DNA of 64,000 nucleotides from Orobanche coerulescens (lineage: Eukaryota > Streptophyta > Magnoliopsida > Lamiales > Orobanchaceae). A model generated the notes under the pieces. The model saw nothing but the letters and a program-made list of their open reading frames with translations, ran no database searches and was not told where the DNA came from. The position numbers were made by a program, and so were the translations under genes. How positions within the stretch are numbered: the first letter of the stretch is position 1; each line of letters starts with the position of its first letter. Shown one piece after another: positions 19,830 to 32,575 of the stretch. Where the stretch lies: the NCBI GenBank assembly GCA_033398695.1, contig CM065802.1:145562096-145626095 (forward strand), read 5' to 3'.

Positions 19830-22800
19830 CTCGTGCTTTTCGATTCGGGTGCTACCCATTCCTTTATTGCGTCGGATTGTGTGAATCGTATTGGCTTTAA
19901 TTGCTTGTTTGAGTGTGAACCGTTTGTGGTGGGTACGCCTAGCGGGGATCGTATGGTTGGGGACCGGGAAGTTAGGGATTGCCCCGTGAGGATCGGGAGC
20001 CGATATTGGCCCTCGAACCTCATCGTTATCGACCTTAAGGGTGAGGATTTAATCCTCGGGGACGATTGGTTAGAGCGTCACGGTGCTATCATGAACTATC
20101 GGACTCGTACTATCTCGATCGTGGCCGAGGATGGCACCAAGCATACTCTCGTACCGTAGTCGGGTAGATCGGGAGCGTGATTAGCGCCTTGAAGGCGATG
20201 AAACTTCCGAACTGTACGTGTCGCCATCGGGTGCTATGCCCTGAAGGCGGAAGATGGTAGAGTTGACATGTCGTCAATTCCAGTTGTTAGTGAGTATCCC
20301 GATGTCTTCCTGCACGACTTACGGGATTACCACCACAATGAGAGGTGGAGTTTCCTATCGATCTAGAGCCGAATGCGGCCCCTATTTCTCGAGCACCGCA
20401 CCGTATGGCACCGTCGGAGATGTTAGAGTTGAAGAACCAGCTTGGGAGAATTGCTAGATAAAGGGTATATTCGACCGAGCGCATCGCCTTGGGGTGCGCC
20501 TGCATTTTCGTTAAGAAGAAAGATGGGTCGCTTGTTTATGCATCGATTATCGAGAATTAAACAAGTGACCATCAAAAATAAATACCCTTTGCCTGGATTG
20601 ACGATTTGTTTGATCACTTCAGGGGGCGACGGTCTTTTCAAGATTGATTTGCGATCGGGCTACTACCGCTTGAGAATTCGACGCCGATGTTCAAAGCCGC
20701 CTTTCGGACGAGATATGGCCATTACGAGTTTGTGGTTATGCCTTTCGCCAACTAATGCCCCAAAGCAGTTGTTCATGCGGTTGATGAACAAGGTTTTTAT
20801 TGAGTATCTGGACAAATTCGTAGTCGCTTTTATCGACGATATTCTTATCTATTCACGGAGTCGGGAGGATCACGCCTTACATCTCCGAATTGTATTAGAC
20901 ACTTTGAGGACCGAGCGGTTATGCGAAGTTCTCTAAGTGTGAATTTTGGCTCGAGGAAGTGACGTTCCTCGGGCACGTGATTTCAGAGAGGAGTTCGGGT
21001 AGATCCACGAGAAGATAGAGCGGTGATGGCTTGGGAGCCGCCTAAGAATGTGAAGGAGGTGAGGAGTTTTCGGGTCTCACCGGCTATTACCGCAGATTCG
21101 TTGAGGGATTTTCTAAGATCGCTAGACCACTCACTCAGTTGCTCCAAAAACTCGGAAGTTCGAGTGGACTGCAGACAGGCGGGACGGCTTTGACGAGTTA
21201 AAGAGACGTCTGACTACCGCGCCCGTTTTAGCATTGCCTCAGGGGAACGAGGACTTCGTAGTGTATAGTGATGCTTCGGGCCTTGGTCTAGGGTGTGTTT
21301 TGATGCAGAGAGACAGAGTGATTGCTTATGCGTCCCGCCAATTGAAACCTTATGAAGTAAACTACCCCACGATTTGGAGTTAGTCATGCGGTCGTTTTCG
21401 CCATAAAAATCTGGAGGCACAACCTAAATTGGTCATAATGTAAGTATTATACGGATCACAAGAAATTGAAGTACATTTTCAGCCAGAAAGAGTTGAACAT
21501 GAGGCAGCGTAGGTGGTTAGAGTTAATTAAAGATTACGACCTCGAGATACTTTACCATCCTGGTAAGGCCAACGTAGTGGCTGATGCGTTGAGCAGAAAA
21601 CCGATGGCTTTGCAGATGTTAGAGGTACTTACAACGCAGAGTAAGATCCAGCGAGATTTCATCCGTCAGAATATTGAGGTTTGGGTTCAGAGAGTTCAGG
21701 GCCAGTTATGTGCATTAGAGATCACTTCGTCCTTGACTGACGATATCAAGGCGAAGCAATATGACGATCCATTTTTGGTCCAGCTGAGGGAGGATGTGAG
21801 GAAAGGGAAAGCCCCTGGATTTGTGGTTCACGATGATGGAGTTTTGAGGTTTCGCGGCAGACTTTGTGTACCATGTGATAATGAGCTGAGACAGAAGATC
21901 TTGAGCGAAGCTCATACCACGCCCTACTCCATACATCCTGGTACGAGTAAAATGTACAAGGACGTGAGGAGTAACTACTGGTGGAGTAATTTGAAGATGG
22001 ATGTTAGCGAGTTTGTGGCGAAGTGTTTGACCTGTCAACAGGTTAAGATTGAGCATCAGCGACCCGCGGGGCTGTTACGACCACTTCCTATCCCGGAGTG
22101 GAAATGGGAGGATATTTCTATGGATTTCATTACCAATATGCCCAAGACTCGGACGGATGAACATGATTTGGGTCGTTGTTGATCGACTAACCAAATCAGC
22201 TCATTTTCCGAGTATAAAGGACACTTGGGGGCCGGAGAGGCTTGCACGAGTGTTTGTTGCGGAAATAGTGAGATTGCATGGGACCCCTAAGAGCATTGTT
22301 TCGGATCGTGATGGCGATTCATATCACATTTTTGGCGGGCCGTTCACGAGCTTTGGGAACCGAGTTGAGACTTAGTACATCCTACCACCCTCGGACAGAC
22401 GGACGATCGAGCGGACGATACTGATACTTAGAAGATATGTTGAGCACGTGCATTAGATTGGAAGGATGATTGGGAGACACACTTGCCGTTGATCGAGTTC
22501 ACGTATAACAATAGTTGGCATGTCTCGATCAAAATGGCACCATTCAAGCGTTGTATGGAAGGAGGTGCAGATCACCGTTGTGTTGGGATGATACGTCCGA
22601 GCTAATCGGTCTGAGCCCGACTCCGATAGTTGAGACGAGGGAGAAGATTACCCCGATTCGTGGTAGATTCTTGACGGCCCAGTCGGCGAAGTCTTATGCC
22701 GATACACGTCGCCGACCGTTGGAGTTTGAGGTGGGAGATCACGTCTTGCTTAAGGTGTCGCCGACACGGGGAGTTTACCGCTTGGTCGGAAGGGTAAACT

Positions 22801-23160
22801 TAGTCCGAGATTTATCGGGCCGTTTGAGATCTTAGATAGAGTTGGAGAACTCGCGTATCGATTAGGCTTGCCGCCCCCGAGCCACGTGCATAACGTATTT
22901 CATGTTTCCCACCTAGGAAGTACGTATCGGACCCTAGCCATATTATTGATTTTGGAGAGGTCGAGTTGGGGCCCGACATTACCTTCGAGGAGAGGCCGAT
23001 TCGGATCGTAGAGCGTCGGGTTAAGCAACTCAGCACAAAACCATCCCTTTGGTCAAAGTGCGTGGTCGAGGCATGGATCCGAGGAGGCCACGTGGGAAAC
23101 AGAGGAGAGTATGAGGTCGAGATACCCCGAATTATTCGTGTTGTAAGTTTCGGGACGAAA
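19830..23160 (+). pseudogene. pol: E2 pol (protease, RT, RNase H, integrase, chromodomain), heavily frameshifted
   Basis: Protease: [19 protein letters not shown] and [19 protein letters not shown] (19833-20159). RT survives in fragments, with FIDDILIYS near 20830. RNase [17 protein letters not shown] near 21255. Integrase: an HHCC finger region with [14 protein letters not shown] near 22025-22065, MDFITNMP near 22120, and VSDRDGD near 22300. The C-terminus has [16 protein letters not shown] and a chromodomain-like tail ending near 23160. At least ten frame changes occur, many by loss of a single G or C. It cannot make a polyprotein as read. Confidence 0.8.
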
Positions 23161-23167
23161 CGTATGT

Positions 23168-23181
23168 TTAGGGGGGGATAA
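23168..23181 (+). other. Polypurine tract of E2
   Basis: TTTAGGGGGGGATAA-type tract immediately before the 3' LTR. Confidence 0.8.
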
Positions 23182-25410
23182 TGTAATATCCGCGGTTTGT
23201 ATCCTTGATAATTTGTTTCTTTTGGTGCAGTTTCGTTTCGGACAACTCGCCCGCAATCGCTTTTGTAATTATGAACTTATTTTATTCTTGGAGTTTTCCG
23301 TTTAGACCGGTCTTGATAATGTTTTTGTGTAATTTCATCTCGTGTTATATTCTCGTCGCATGTGTATTCGTTTCTCGTTAAATTCGTTCGATTTCGCTGC
23401 TTTCTTACTTCCATGAGTTCGTATGCTTATGTAGAGCATGTTGCGAGTTTCGGATTGTTAATCCGACGTTGTGTCGTGACTTTCGGTTGTTTGGGCCGTT
23501 TTTGTAATTTCCTAGAAGTTTAGGGAATTTGTCCCTTATTCGACTTTGGTTGTGTACCTCAGATCGTTTTGGGTTCCGTACTTCCATTTCGTGTTATTGT
23601 TGCCCAAATATCGATCCCTGTTGCTTTTATTCTCCTTAGGATCATTTTTCGTCATTTTGAGACCCGAGGGGGTGTGGGCCGCGGCACAAGAATTGTGAGC
23701 CGCGGCACACACATCGCCCAGCTTGTTGCCTAAACAAACTGCACCGTGTGCCGCGGCACAAGGATTGTGCGCCGCGGCACACAGCCGTCCGCAAGACACT
23801 TGTCCGCCGCGCACACCCGTGTGACACTTGCCGCCAAAAATCGATCAGTACTGCGTGCCGCACACCCGGCAAAGGCCGCTGCACATGCCGAGTCCGAGCC
23901 GCGGCACACTTCAGATGAGCCGCGGCACAACGAGCGGCCACCACCACCGGGGCAATTTTGGCTCTGCGGCCGCGCACACGGCGCGTCGGCTATATCTGCT
24001 TCTTATTCAGCGAGAATCGCCCATTTCCTCCCCCTTCTTCAACCGTGCGAGAGAGAGAGAGAGTCTTGAGAGGGAGAGTTCCTCCATACACCACTTATTG
24101 TGTAGATTTCTTCCTCTCATTTCGGTCGGGTGGCTCGGATTGCGGATCTAACACGTGGTTTTCGGATTTGAGTGCTTGATTCTTCAAGAGGTAAGAATTC
24201 CTTTAACCCTAGTATGATTTTGGGGAGGGTTTGGTGGTGATTTTGTGTTCTAATCCGAATTAGCCGATGTTGTTGTTAGAATTGTTAGTATACTCGTGAC
24301 CCTTGGTTTTCTTGTTTTTGGTTGGGATGAAATCCCGTTGTTATACCATTGACCGATTTCATTTCCTTTTGCACTCTTGGTGTCCGACGAATTGTCCCAA
24401 CGGGTAGAATTAGGATTAATTCTTACCTTTCCGCATTATTGAGACTTGTGTATACCGTTATTGTGTTAGGATTGGATTTGGGAGGATTGTTCGACCGAAA
24501 CCTATTCCGTCCGCTTTCCTTCGCTTCGTTTCATTCAAGGCAAGTACATGCATTACATTTCATTATGTATATTGTGATTTACGAAATGAATGATGAATGG
24601 TGAATTTTTGGGTGCGTGAGATGTGTTCCTTCCACCCGGAGTGTCCGACGGGATGTCTGGGGGTCGATACTAAGGGGTACGGCCGCGGAAGGGAACATGT
24701 GTGCGTGTGTGATTGAACTTCCACCCGGAGTGTCCGACGGGATGTCTGGGGGTCGATACTAAGGGGTACGGCCGCGGAAGTGGTATCCCACTCGGAGTGT
24801 TCGACGGGATGTCTGGGGGTCGCTACTAAGGGGTACGGCCACGGGATACCAGTTGTGATTTTGTGATATCGTGATGATTGGAAATTGATGTGATTGCCAA
24901 TGTAGTATTCCGGAATATATATATGTGGCAAATGACTTATGTTGAGATGATTGTGTAAAACCGCATTTTTGTATATAATGTGGTGTAATTGTGTACTTGC
25001 ACTAGCTATTCGAATGCTAACCCCTTAAATGGGGGAAATGCGTCTTATGCATTTCTGCACCGGAGAGCCGAGGAGCAGTACTGGCACGCACGCGAAGGAC
25101 GGGATGGCTTGATGATAGTGGCTCGAGTCTGTTTTGTTTATTTCTATGTTTGGATATTGCATATGTCGAGTATTGGAATTAAACGGTTTATTCTTGAACT
25201 TGGTTTAAGTCCCCTGCGTGGGCATCGAATTGATATTTACATTATGTTTTATGTATTCCGTTGAAATGATTTGGCCGAGGCCACGGCCCTATTTACTTTT
25301 GAGTGCATCTTTTGGGGTTTTCGTCGTGGTTATGTGTCATGTGTTAGCCTGGTAGACCTCAAGAGGGTTCTACGGCGTGTAATGTCCCCTTTGTGAATTG
25401 GGGTGTTACA
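23182..25410 (+). repeat. E2 3' LTR
   Basis: 2229 bp, 30 bp shorter than the 5' LTR. The palindrome array (GCCGCGGC cores at 23678, 23699, 23750, 23771 and others, steps of 21) has lost several bases compared with the 5' copy. The TCCGACGGGATG modules are at about 24628-24851 and the CCCCTTAAATGGGGG hairpin at about 25021-25035. Confidence 0.9.
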
Positions 25411-25415
25411 CTCCG
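25411..25415. repeat. Target-site duplication of E2, right
   Basis: CTCCG, matching 16079-16083. Athila gag resumes at 25416. Confidence 0.9.
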
Positions 25416-26930
25416 GTGGGGGGAATACCTAATGTTCAAAACATTCAACATCAACAATATCCTATTGTGCCGGAAATAGATGAAGACAACATGCTCTTTG
25501 GGGAATTCATGAACCCCCCATCTTTGAGCGTTCAATCAAGTGTAATCTATACACCATTTGGAGTGGACAATTTTCAAATTCGCCCCGATGTCATCAATAT
25601 CTTTTCCAACAAACCGACGAGAATCCATATCTCCATATTAACCGTTTTGTGGAGATTTGTGGAAATTTCAAATATCCAAATGTAAATGATGAGGCGATCA
25701 AAATGAGACTTTTCGTGCACACTTTGAAGGACAGAGCAAGAGAGTGGCTAGATACTTTGCCACCACGAAGCATAACAAATTGGCCCGAATTTGTCCAAAA
25801 ATTCACCACTAAATACTTTCCACCAATAAAAGTGGCGAAACTCAAATACGAAATCTCTACATTTCGTCAACAAGATTCAGAATCATTCCACGAAGCATGG
25901 GATAGATACAAAGATATGCTACGAAAATGTCCTAACCATGGTTTCAATTTGGGAGCACAAGTCAATTACTTCTATTCTGAAATTTTACCTACATGCCGAG
26001 CCAATGTCGATTCATCATCAAATGGCTCACTTGGCAACAAAACTATGAAAGAGGCTTATAATCTTTTTGAGGTTATAAGTGAACAAAGTGCAAGATGGCC
26101 AGACAAAAATATCCAAAAGAAACCAAATGGTGTTTTTGTAATGGATTCTTATTCACTTATGTTGGCAAAAATTGAAGCTCTATCAAAGAAAGTCGAGGAA
26201 ATGTCTTTTTCAACTCCTCAATCTGTGAAGACGGTGCAAACTCCACAAGTTTCAGCTTTTTCATGTGAAATTTGTGGAGCGACTCACAACAGCACTATCT
26301 GTCCCTTAGTGCAACAGGAGCAGTCACCACCACCACCAGAACAAGTGGCGTATGCTCAGAATTTCCAAAGGCAAGCATACAATCCTTACGGGCCAACATA
26401 CAATCCAGGGTACAAAAATCATCCAAATTTTTCTTATGTAAACAACAACAATGTGTTGAATCCAACGCATCAAGAGAAGAAGCCCGGGTGGGAAGAAGCA
26501 ATCACAAAGCTAGCTGAACAACAATTGAAGTATCAACAACGCAATGATGCTTCAATTAAAAATCTGGAGACACAAGTTGGCCAAATGGCCAAAATACTTT
26601 CAGAAAGATCTCATGGCATGTTACCTAGCAATACTGAGGTAAATCCAAGGGAAAATGTCCAAGCTATCACAACAAGAAGTGGAGTGCAGCTGCCAGAAAT
26701 TTCTATGGAAAAACAAAAAGATAAACAAAATCAAGAATCAGAAAAAGAATCTGAATCAGGACCTACATCTCAAAAAGGTCCTGTTGCTACAAAATCTTAT
26801 GTTCCACCTATCCCATTTCCTCAACGGTTGAAGAATCACAAGCTCGATGCTCAATTCGGAAAATTCTTGGAAATTTTCAAAAAGCTACACATCAACATTC
26901 CTTTTGCCGATGCTCTAGCACAAATGCCAA
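25416..26930 (+). pseudogene. gag: Athila gag, copy B, main part
   Basis: It continues the fragment at 15916-16083. The frame shifts near 25617; from 25649 it is open. The capsid-like core contains LKDRAREWLDTLPPRSI and FVQKFTTKYFPP (about 25720-25830). A single Athila-type zinc knuckle, CEICGATHNSTIC, is at about 26265-26303. A Pro/Gln/Asn-rich linker and a Lys/Glu-rich segment lead into protease. Only copy B shows gag; in copy A this part lies outside the window. Confidence 0.85.
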
Positions 26931-29900
26931 GCTATGCCAAATTTATGAAAGATATTCTTTCCAACAAACGAAGGCTTAAAGAATACGAAACTGTCATGTT
27001 AACAGAGGAATGCAGCGCAATACTACAAAAGAAGTTGCCACCCAAGCTAAAAGATTCGGGAACTTTCACAATCCCGTGTAAAATTGGTGAAGTGAATTTT
27101 GGCAAAGCTCTTTGTGATTTAGGGGCAAGTATCAACTTGATGCCCCTGTCAATTTTCAACAAACTGAACTTGGGAGAAGCAAAAGCAACAACAGTTTCAC
27201 TACAATTAGCCGATCGGTCAATCAAATATCCACGTGGGATAATAGAAGATGTGCTCGTCAAGGTTGATAAATTCATATTTCCAGCAGATTTTATCATCCT
27301 TGACATGGAAGAAGATCAGGATATTCCCATTATTTTGGGACGACCATTTCTCGCAACCGGACGTGCTCTTATTGACATCTATGAAGGAAAGCTAATTCTC
27401 AGAGTGGAAGACGAACATGTCATCTTCGATGTCCTAAAAAATTTGAATCAACCCTTCACAGATGAGTATTGTCTAAAAATAGACGCACTTGAAGCCATGG
27501 TAAACAAGTCTTTGGAGAAAATTCTATCTAAAGATCCTCTTGAGACATGTATAGCAAATTCTCTAAACAGCATGGAAGAAGAATATCACTTGGCCGAAAC
27601 AGTTAACTATCTGGAAGCACTACCACCCTTAAGAAGGCATTCACATTTTGAAGAATTGGGGACAAGTTCCTCTAAACCCCTCCCTTCTTTACAAGAAGCT
27701 CCAATACTTGATCTCAAACCTCTACCCACACATTTGAGATACGCTTACTTGGGCATTTCCTCTACACTTCCGGTCATCATATCTAACATATTGACCGAAC
27801 TTGAAGAAGGGAAATTATTAAGGCTATTGAGGAATCACAAAAGAGCAATTGGATGGACTATTGCGGACATTAGAGGAATAAGCCCCTCTATATTCACTCA
27901 CAAAATCTTGATGGAAGATGACTGCAAACCTTCAATTGAGCATCAACGACGTTTGAATCCAAACATGAAGGAAATTGTGAAGGCATAGATTCTTAAATTA
28001 CTTGACACTGGAATCATTTATCCAATCTCAGATAGTCCATGGGTGAGACCTGTACATATGGTGTCCAAAAAGAGTGGAATCACGATCATAGAGAACGAGA
28101 ACAATGAACTTATACTGACACGACCAATCACAGGATGGAGAATGTGCATTGATTACAGGAAACTAAACAAGACGACCAGAAAAGATCATTTTTCACTCCC
28201 ATTTATTGATCAGATGCTCGATAGATTGGCGGGACATTCTTACTACTGTTTTCTCGACGGCTATTTAGGGTACAACCAAATCGTAATAGCCCCAGAAGAC
28301 CAAGAGAAAACAACATTCACATGCCCTTATGGAACATTTGCCTATAGAAGAATCCCATTCGGATTGTGCAATGCTCCAGCCACATTTCAGAGATGCATGA
28401 TGTCAATATTCTCAGACATGGTTGAAAAATTCATTGAAGTTTTCATGGACGATTTTTCGGTTTTCGGTGATTCATTTGATAAATGCCTAAATCACTTAGG
28501 CATGGTCTTGGAAAGATGTGAAGACACAAATCTAGTTCTCAATTGGGAGAAATGTCACTTCATGGTCCAGGAAGGAATCGTACTTGGCCATAGAATCTCA
28601 CAACATAGAATTGAAGTCGATAAGGCAAAGATCCAAGTGATTGCAAAACTTCCTCCACCAATTTCGGTGAAAGGAGTAAGGAGTTTTCTCGGGCATGCAG
28701 GATTCTATCAGAGGTTCATAAAAGATTTCTCAAAAATAGCAAAACCTCTCTGTTCTTTGCTTGAGAAAGATACACCATTCCTTTTCACAAATGAATGCCA
28801 CGCGGCCTTTGCAACTTTGAAGGATAAGCTTACATCAGCTCCAATCATCATTTCTCCAGATTGGACTATTCCATTCATTTTGATGTACGATGCAAGTGAT
28901 TATGCCGTGGGGGCCGTGCTGGGCCAGAAGAAGGACAAAATGATGCAAGTGATCCATTATGCTAGCAGGACTATGAATGATGCTCAGCTGCACTACACAA
29001 CAACTGAAAAAGAGATACTTGCAGTGGTTTATGCCTTTGACAAATTTTGATCCTACTTACTGGGATCGAAGGTCATTGTCTACACTGATCATTCAGCTTT
29101 GAAATATTTAATGACAAAGCAAGATGCAAAGTCAAGGCTAATCCGATGGGTTCTACTTATGCAAGAATTCGACATAGAAATCAGAGACAGAAAGAGAACA
29201 GAAAACCAAGTGGCGGATCATCTCTCTAGACTAGACCAAAACAATGCTCAAGAGAAGGAAATAAATGAAGTATTTCCGGATGAACAACTATTCCAAATCT
29301 CTAATATCCAGGAAAAACAAAATGCACCATGGTATGCTGACATCGTTAATTTCCTTGTTAGTGGAATAATTCACCCAAATTTTTCCCATGATCAAAAGAA
29401 AAAATTCTTCTCCGAGTTGAATACTATTACTGGGAAGATCCTCTATTGTTCAGACGAGGACCTGATCAAATCATCCAGAGATGCATACCGGAAGAAGAAA
29501 TGGAGAAGGTATTAGAAAGATGTCATTCCTCTCACTATGGAGGACATTTTGGGTGTTCAAAAACAGCAGCAAAAATTCTTGAAGCAGGATTCTATTGGCC
29601 CACTCTGTTCAAAGATGCACATACACTTGTCTCGAAGTGTGACCGGTGCCAAAGACATGGAAAAATGTCAAAAAGAAATGAAATGCCAATGAATTTCATC
29701 CTTGAAGTTGAAATCTTCGACGTTTGGGGAATTGGTTTCATGGGACCCTTTCCATCATTATTCTCTAATGAATACATCCTTGTAGCTGTGGACTACGTAT
29801 CTAAATGGGTGGAGGCTGTTGCATTACCAACAAACGAAGCTAAGGTCGTGGTAAATTTTCTAAAGAAAAATATATTCACTCGCTTCGGAACTCCGAGAGT

Positions 29901-30576
29901 TATTATCAGTGATGGCGGATCTCATTTCTGCAATCACCAGGTTAAGGCTCTATTGACCAAATTCGGAGTAAAACACTGTGTCGCTACCTCTTATCACCCA
30001 CAAACCAGTGGACAAGTCGAGGTTTCCAATCGTGAACTGAAACGTATACTTGAGATGACAGTCGACTCATCTCGGAAAGATTGGTCGAAAAAGCTGGATG
30101 ATGCAGGCATGTCTCCATTTCGTCTGGTTTTTGGAAAAGCCTGTCACCTGCCAGTAGAACTTGAACATCGAGCCTTTTGGGCTATAAAAAAATTAAACTT
30201 TGACGAACAGTTGGTTGGAAAGAAAAGGTTGTTGCAGTTAAATGAGTTGGATGAAATCCGACTCGACTCATATGTAAATGCCAAAATCTACAAAGAAAAA
30301 ACAAAAAGATGGCATGACAGCAAAATTCTGAGAAGAGATTTTAAAACAGGAGACCAAGTTCTGCTTTTTAATGCACGACTGCGTCTGTTTCCGGGAAAGC
30401 TGCGATCACGATGGACGGGCCCTTACACAATCAAAGAGGTGTTTTCTCATGGAGCTGTGGAGATTTATAATACAACCGACGGGAGTTTCAAAGTAAATGG
30501 CCAACGGTTAAATCCATATCTGGGAGGAGAATTCTCGACAGCAAAGTCAATCATAATGCTGGAAATACCTAATTAA
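26931..30576 (+). pseudogene. pol: Athila pol, copy B (protease, RT, RNase H, integrase), broken
   Basis: Domains are in the same order as copy A: protease LCDLGASINLMP near 27115, RT WRMCIDYRKLNK near 28140 and FMDDFSVFGD near 28450, RNase H YDASDYAVGAVLG near 28890, integrase 29500-30576. Breaks: TAG at 27986 where copy A has a sense codon, TGA at 29048 where copy A has CGA, and a one-base loss near 29421. The integrase frame (to 30576) is open, but its first catalytic Asp is Gly (WGIGFMGP) and 12 residues are missing after KKLDDA. So integrase would be inactive even if expressed. Its breaks do not coincide with those in copy A, so the copies decayed independently. Confidence 0.9.
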
Positions 30577-30832
30577 TCTGACGAGAAGTCAAGCTAAGGA
30601 CGTTAAACAAAGCGCTTATTGGGAGGCAACCCAATCTCTATTATTTCGCAAAATAAGTTTGGGGGTAACATGGAAAGATTCAACAACAAGAGCAAGGATC
30701 ATATCATTCATAAATCCAGGGAGTCTTTCTTTCATTATCCTCACACATATAATAATTATAATTTTCTAAAAAACCATATTAAAAATTTTAAAAAACTAAA
30801 AAAAAAAATTATATATATATAGTTAATAATAA
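30577..30832 (+). other. Athila post-pol spacer, copy B
   Basis: Equivalent of 10826-11080, with the same GGGAGGCAACCC inverted sequence. No gene. Confidence 0.5.
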
Positions 30833-31060
30833 TACGGCCGTAAGTTATAAAGTCTCACAGCCGTATGTTGTTCTAATAAAATTTTACCGAAAGCACCTTA
30901 CGGCCGTAACTCCTACATGTTACGGCCGTATCTTAAAACAAGGTCCGAAAAACGAATGCATCATACGGCCGTAAGTCTGGAAAGATACGACCGTAACTAA
31001 AATTCCTGTTAGAAAATCGAATGCATCATACAGCCGTAACTTGGGTATGTTACGGCCGTA
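30833..31060. repeat. TACGGCCGTA palindrome array, Athila copy B
   Basis: Collinear with 11081-11308, with the same pairs 22 bp apart and 65-bp recurrence. Two copies have lost one base of the palindrome (tacgaccgta, tacagccgta). Confidence 0.88.
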
Positions 31061-31492
31061 ACTATACATCTGTATTAAAAAAAACGGACTGGGCATCACA
31101 TTCACAAACCAGACGAGACACCAAGCGACCAGCAGTGCGAAAAAATTTTCCCCCTCTCAATCCCTACATTCTAAAACTAAAATTCCTCAATACAATTCAT
31201 TATCTTATCAACATTAACACAAAATCATCAGGTTTTCTTTCAATCCTTGTTTCAATTTATATATTTTTGAGTTTTAGTTTTTAGTTTTTCACTTCATATT
31301 TATTTTTCGATTCTTATTTCCGACTTTGTGGATTTGAGTTTGAATGAAAAAACTTGTTAAAAAACTATGAACTCAAGGTATCCGACGAAATGCCACAACG
31401 AAAATCTTTGAATTTTTTTATGTTTTTATTGGTTTTGCTTGATGATTATAGTCGTGTGATGAAAAGGAATTTGATTTTGTTTAATTTCAGGG
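31061..31492 (+). other. Leader and putative intron of Athila accessory ORF, copy B
   Basis: AT-rich non-coding DNA ending in TTAATTTCAG before the ATG. It is shorter than in copy A by an internal deletion near 31322. Confidence 0.45.
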
Positions 31493-32257
31493 ATGGCACT
31501 GAAGAAATCATCAAAAGGAAAAGAAAAGGTCGGTTCGTCGTCTCAAGGACCGGCACCACCGCAAAGAAATCAAAACACAAAGTGCATTAAGGAAAGATTG
31601 TTCAATCTTGATGATTTCATTGGCGATTTGGATAGAGACACTATCACTAGCCCGTTCATCCAAAAATTCATAGACAACGGCTGGGAAAAATTCATTTCCG
31701 ATCTCCCAAATGGTAACCCGACCTTGACCCTAAACTTTTATAATTCTTTCAACAAGTCCATTGGGCAGGTAGGGTCGCCTACTTATCATCAGACGACTGT
31801 GAATGGGAAATCGATTAATTTTTCACCGGATGTCATTAACAAGTATTTGGGAGTTAAGTGTACTAACGCGGTTGACATTTCTATCTTACCTAATGAAGAA
31901 GTGCCGGATGATAGGGTTTTATGCTGGGCGTTAGTGAGCGAGCTGCATGACAGTATTGGGATGATCAAACCCCGATACAACCAGGCGGACCTAATGGATG
32001 ATGCTTGGTACTTATGGATGTGGGCAGCCGGGAGTATTTACCCGACCTCAACTTTGACGACGCTTTCCATTGGCCACCTGCGAGGTTTATTTGTTATCCA
32101 CCGAGGGGTAAAAATGGATTTGGGTACTCACATTTATACTACTATTTGTCACTATGCCGGCATGGTCCCAACTAGGCAGAAGATGCCATACCCCTGCCTT
32201 ATCACCGGTATTTGCAGGAGCCAGAGAGTAAAAATTTCGGCGGGGGGTGATATATAA
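31493..32257 (+). CDS. Athila accessory ORF, copy B (plant-transposon protein domain)
   Basis: Open for 254 codons from an ATG directly after a CAG splice-acceptor-like site. N-terminus: basic MALKKSSKGKEKV. Core: LTLNFYNSFNKS, GKSINFSPDVINKYLGV, DDAWYLWMWAAGSIYP, TRQKMPYPCLITGI. The spacing of these blocks parallels the SIRE-like accessory ORF (FYANL, SSDVLFQIFGLP, MPYGSILSAIF), so I place both in one family. Function unknown. The frame ends at GGDI near a G-run (six G here, seven in copy A), after which an acidic and coiled-coil segment follows in another frame (32309-32575). The true protein may therefore be longer than the open frame. Confidence 0.7.
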   Translation: MALKKSSKGKEKVGSSSQGPAPPQRNQNTKCIKERLFNLDDFIGDLDRDTITSPFIQKFIDNGWEKFISDLPNGNPTLTLNFYNSFNKSIGQVGSPTYHQTTVNGKSINFSPDVINKYLGVKCTNAVDISILPNEEVPDDRVLCWALVSELHDSIGMIKPRYNQADLMDDAWYLWMWAAGSIYPTSTLTTLSIGHLRGLFVIHRGVKMDLGTHIYTTICHYAGMVPTRQKMPYPCLITGICRSQRVKISAGGDI

Positions 32258-32308
32258 ACACATGGGGATCGACTAAATGGCCGGAGTAGTATTTTTCGAA
32301 GTACTCAG

Positions 32309-32575
32309 TTGAGGAGCAAACGGGCACGTTTGGAACCCGAAGAGGATAGTAGCCACGAGGAGGAATATGAGGCCGAAGAGGATGGCGGAGATGACTTGAC
32401 ACCTTTTGAGGCGAATATGCTTGAAAGAGTTCGGGGATTAGAAACATCCCAGGCTGAAATTTTGAGAAATCAGAATGAAATAATAGACCGACAATTAGAA
32501 ATGGAGAAGTGCTTTGAAAAGCTTTTCCGTTTTCTAAACATCCCTGACGACACACCTGGAGGATCAAAAAGCTAA
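32309..32575 (+). pseudogene. Detached coiled-coil tail of Athila accessory ORF, copy B
   Basis: Open stretch without a good ATG (it opens at TTG). Acidic EPEEDSSHEEEYEAEEDGG is followed by a heptad-like ETSQAEILRNQNEIIDRQLE. It is nearly identical to 12639-12905. The SIRE-like accessory ORF has the same acidic-then-coiled-coil tail with a similar IETSHAEI motif, so this was probably the C-terminus of the upstream ORF. Confidence 0.5.

Larger units (their letters stand above)
16084..25410 (+). mobile_element. E2: Tekay/Del-like Ty3/gypsy element inserted in Athila gag
   Basis: Full structure: LTR 16084-18342, primer site, gag, pol, purine tract, LTR 23182-25410, with 5-bp target duplications. 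LTR ends are TGTAATATCC and GGGTGTTACA. The internal reading frames are shattered. It interrupts Athila gag, so it is younger than that Athila insertion. Confidence 0.92.
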
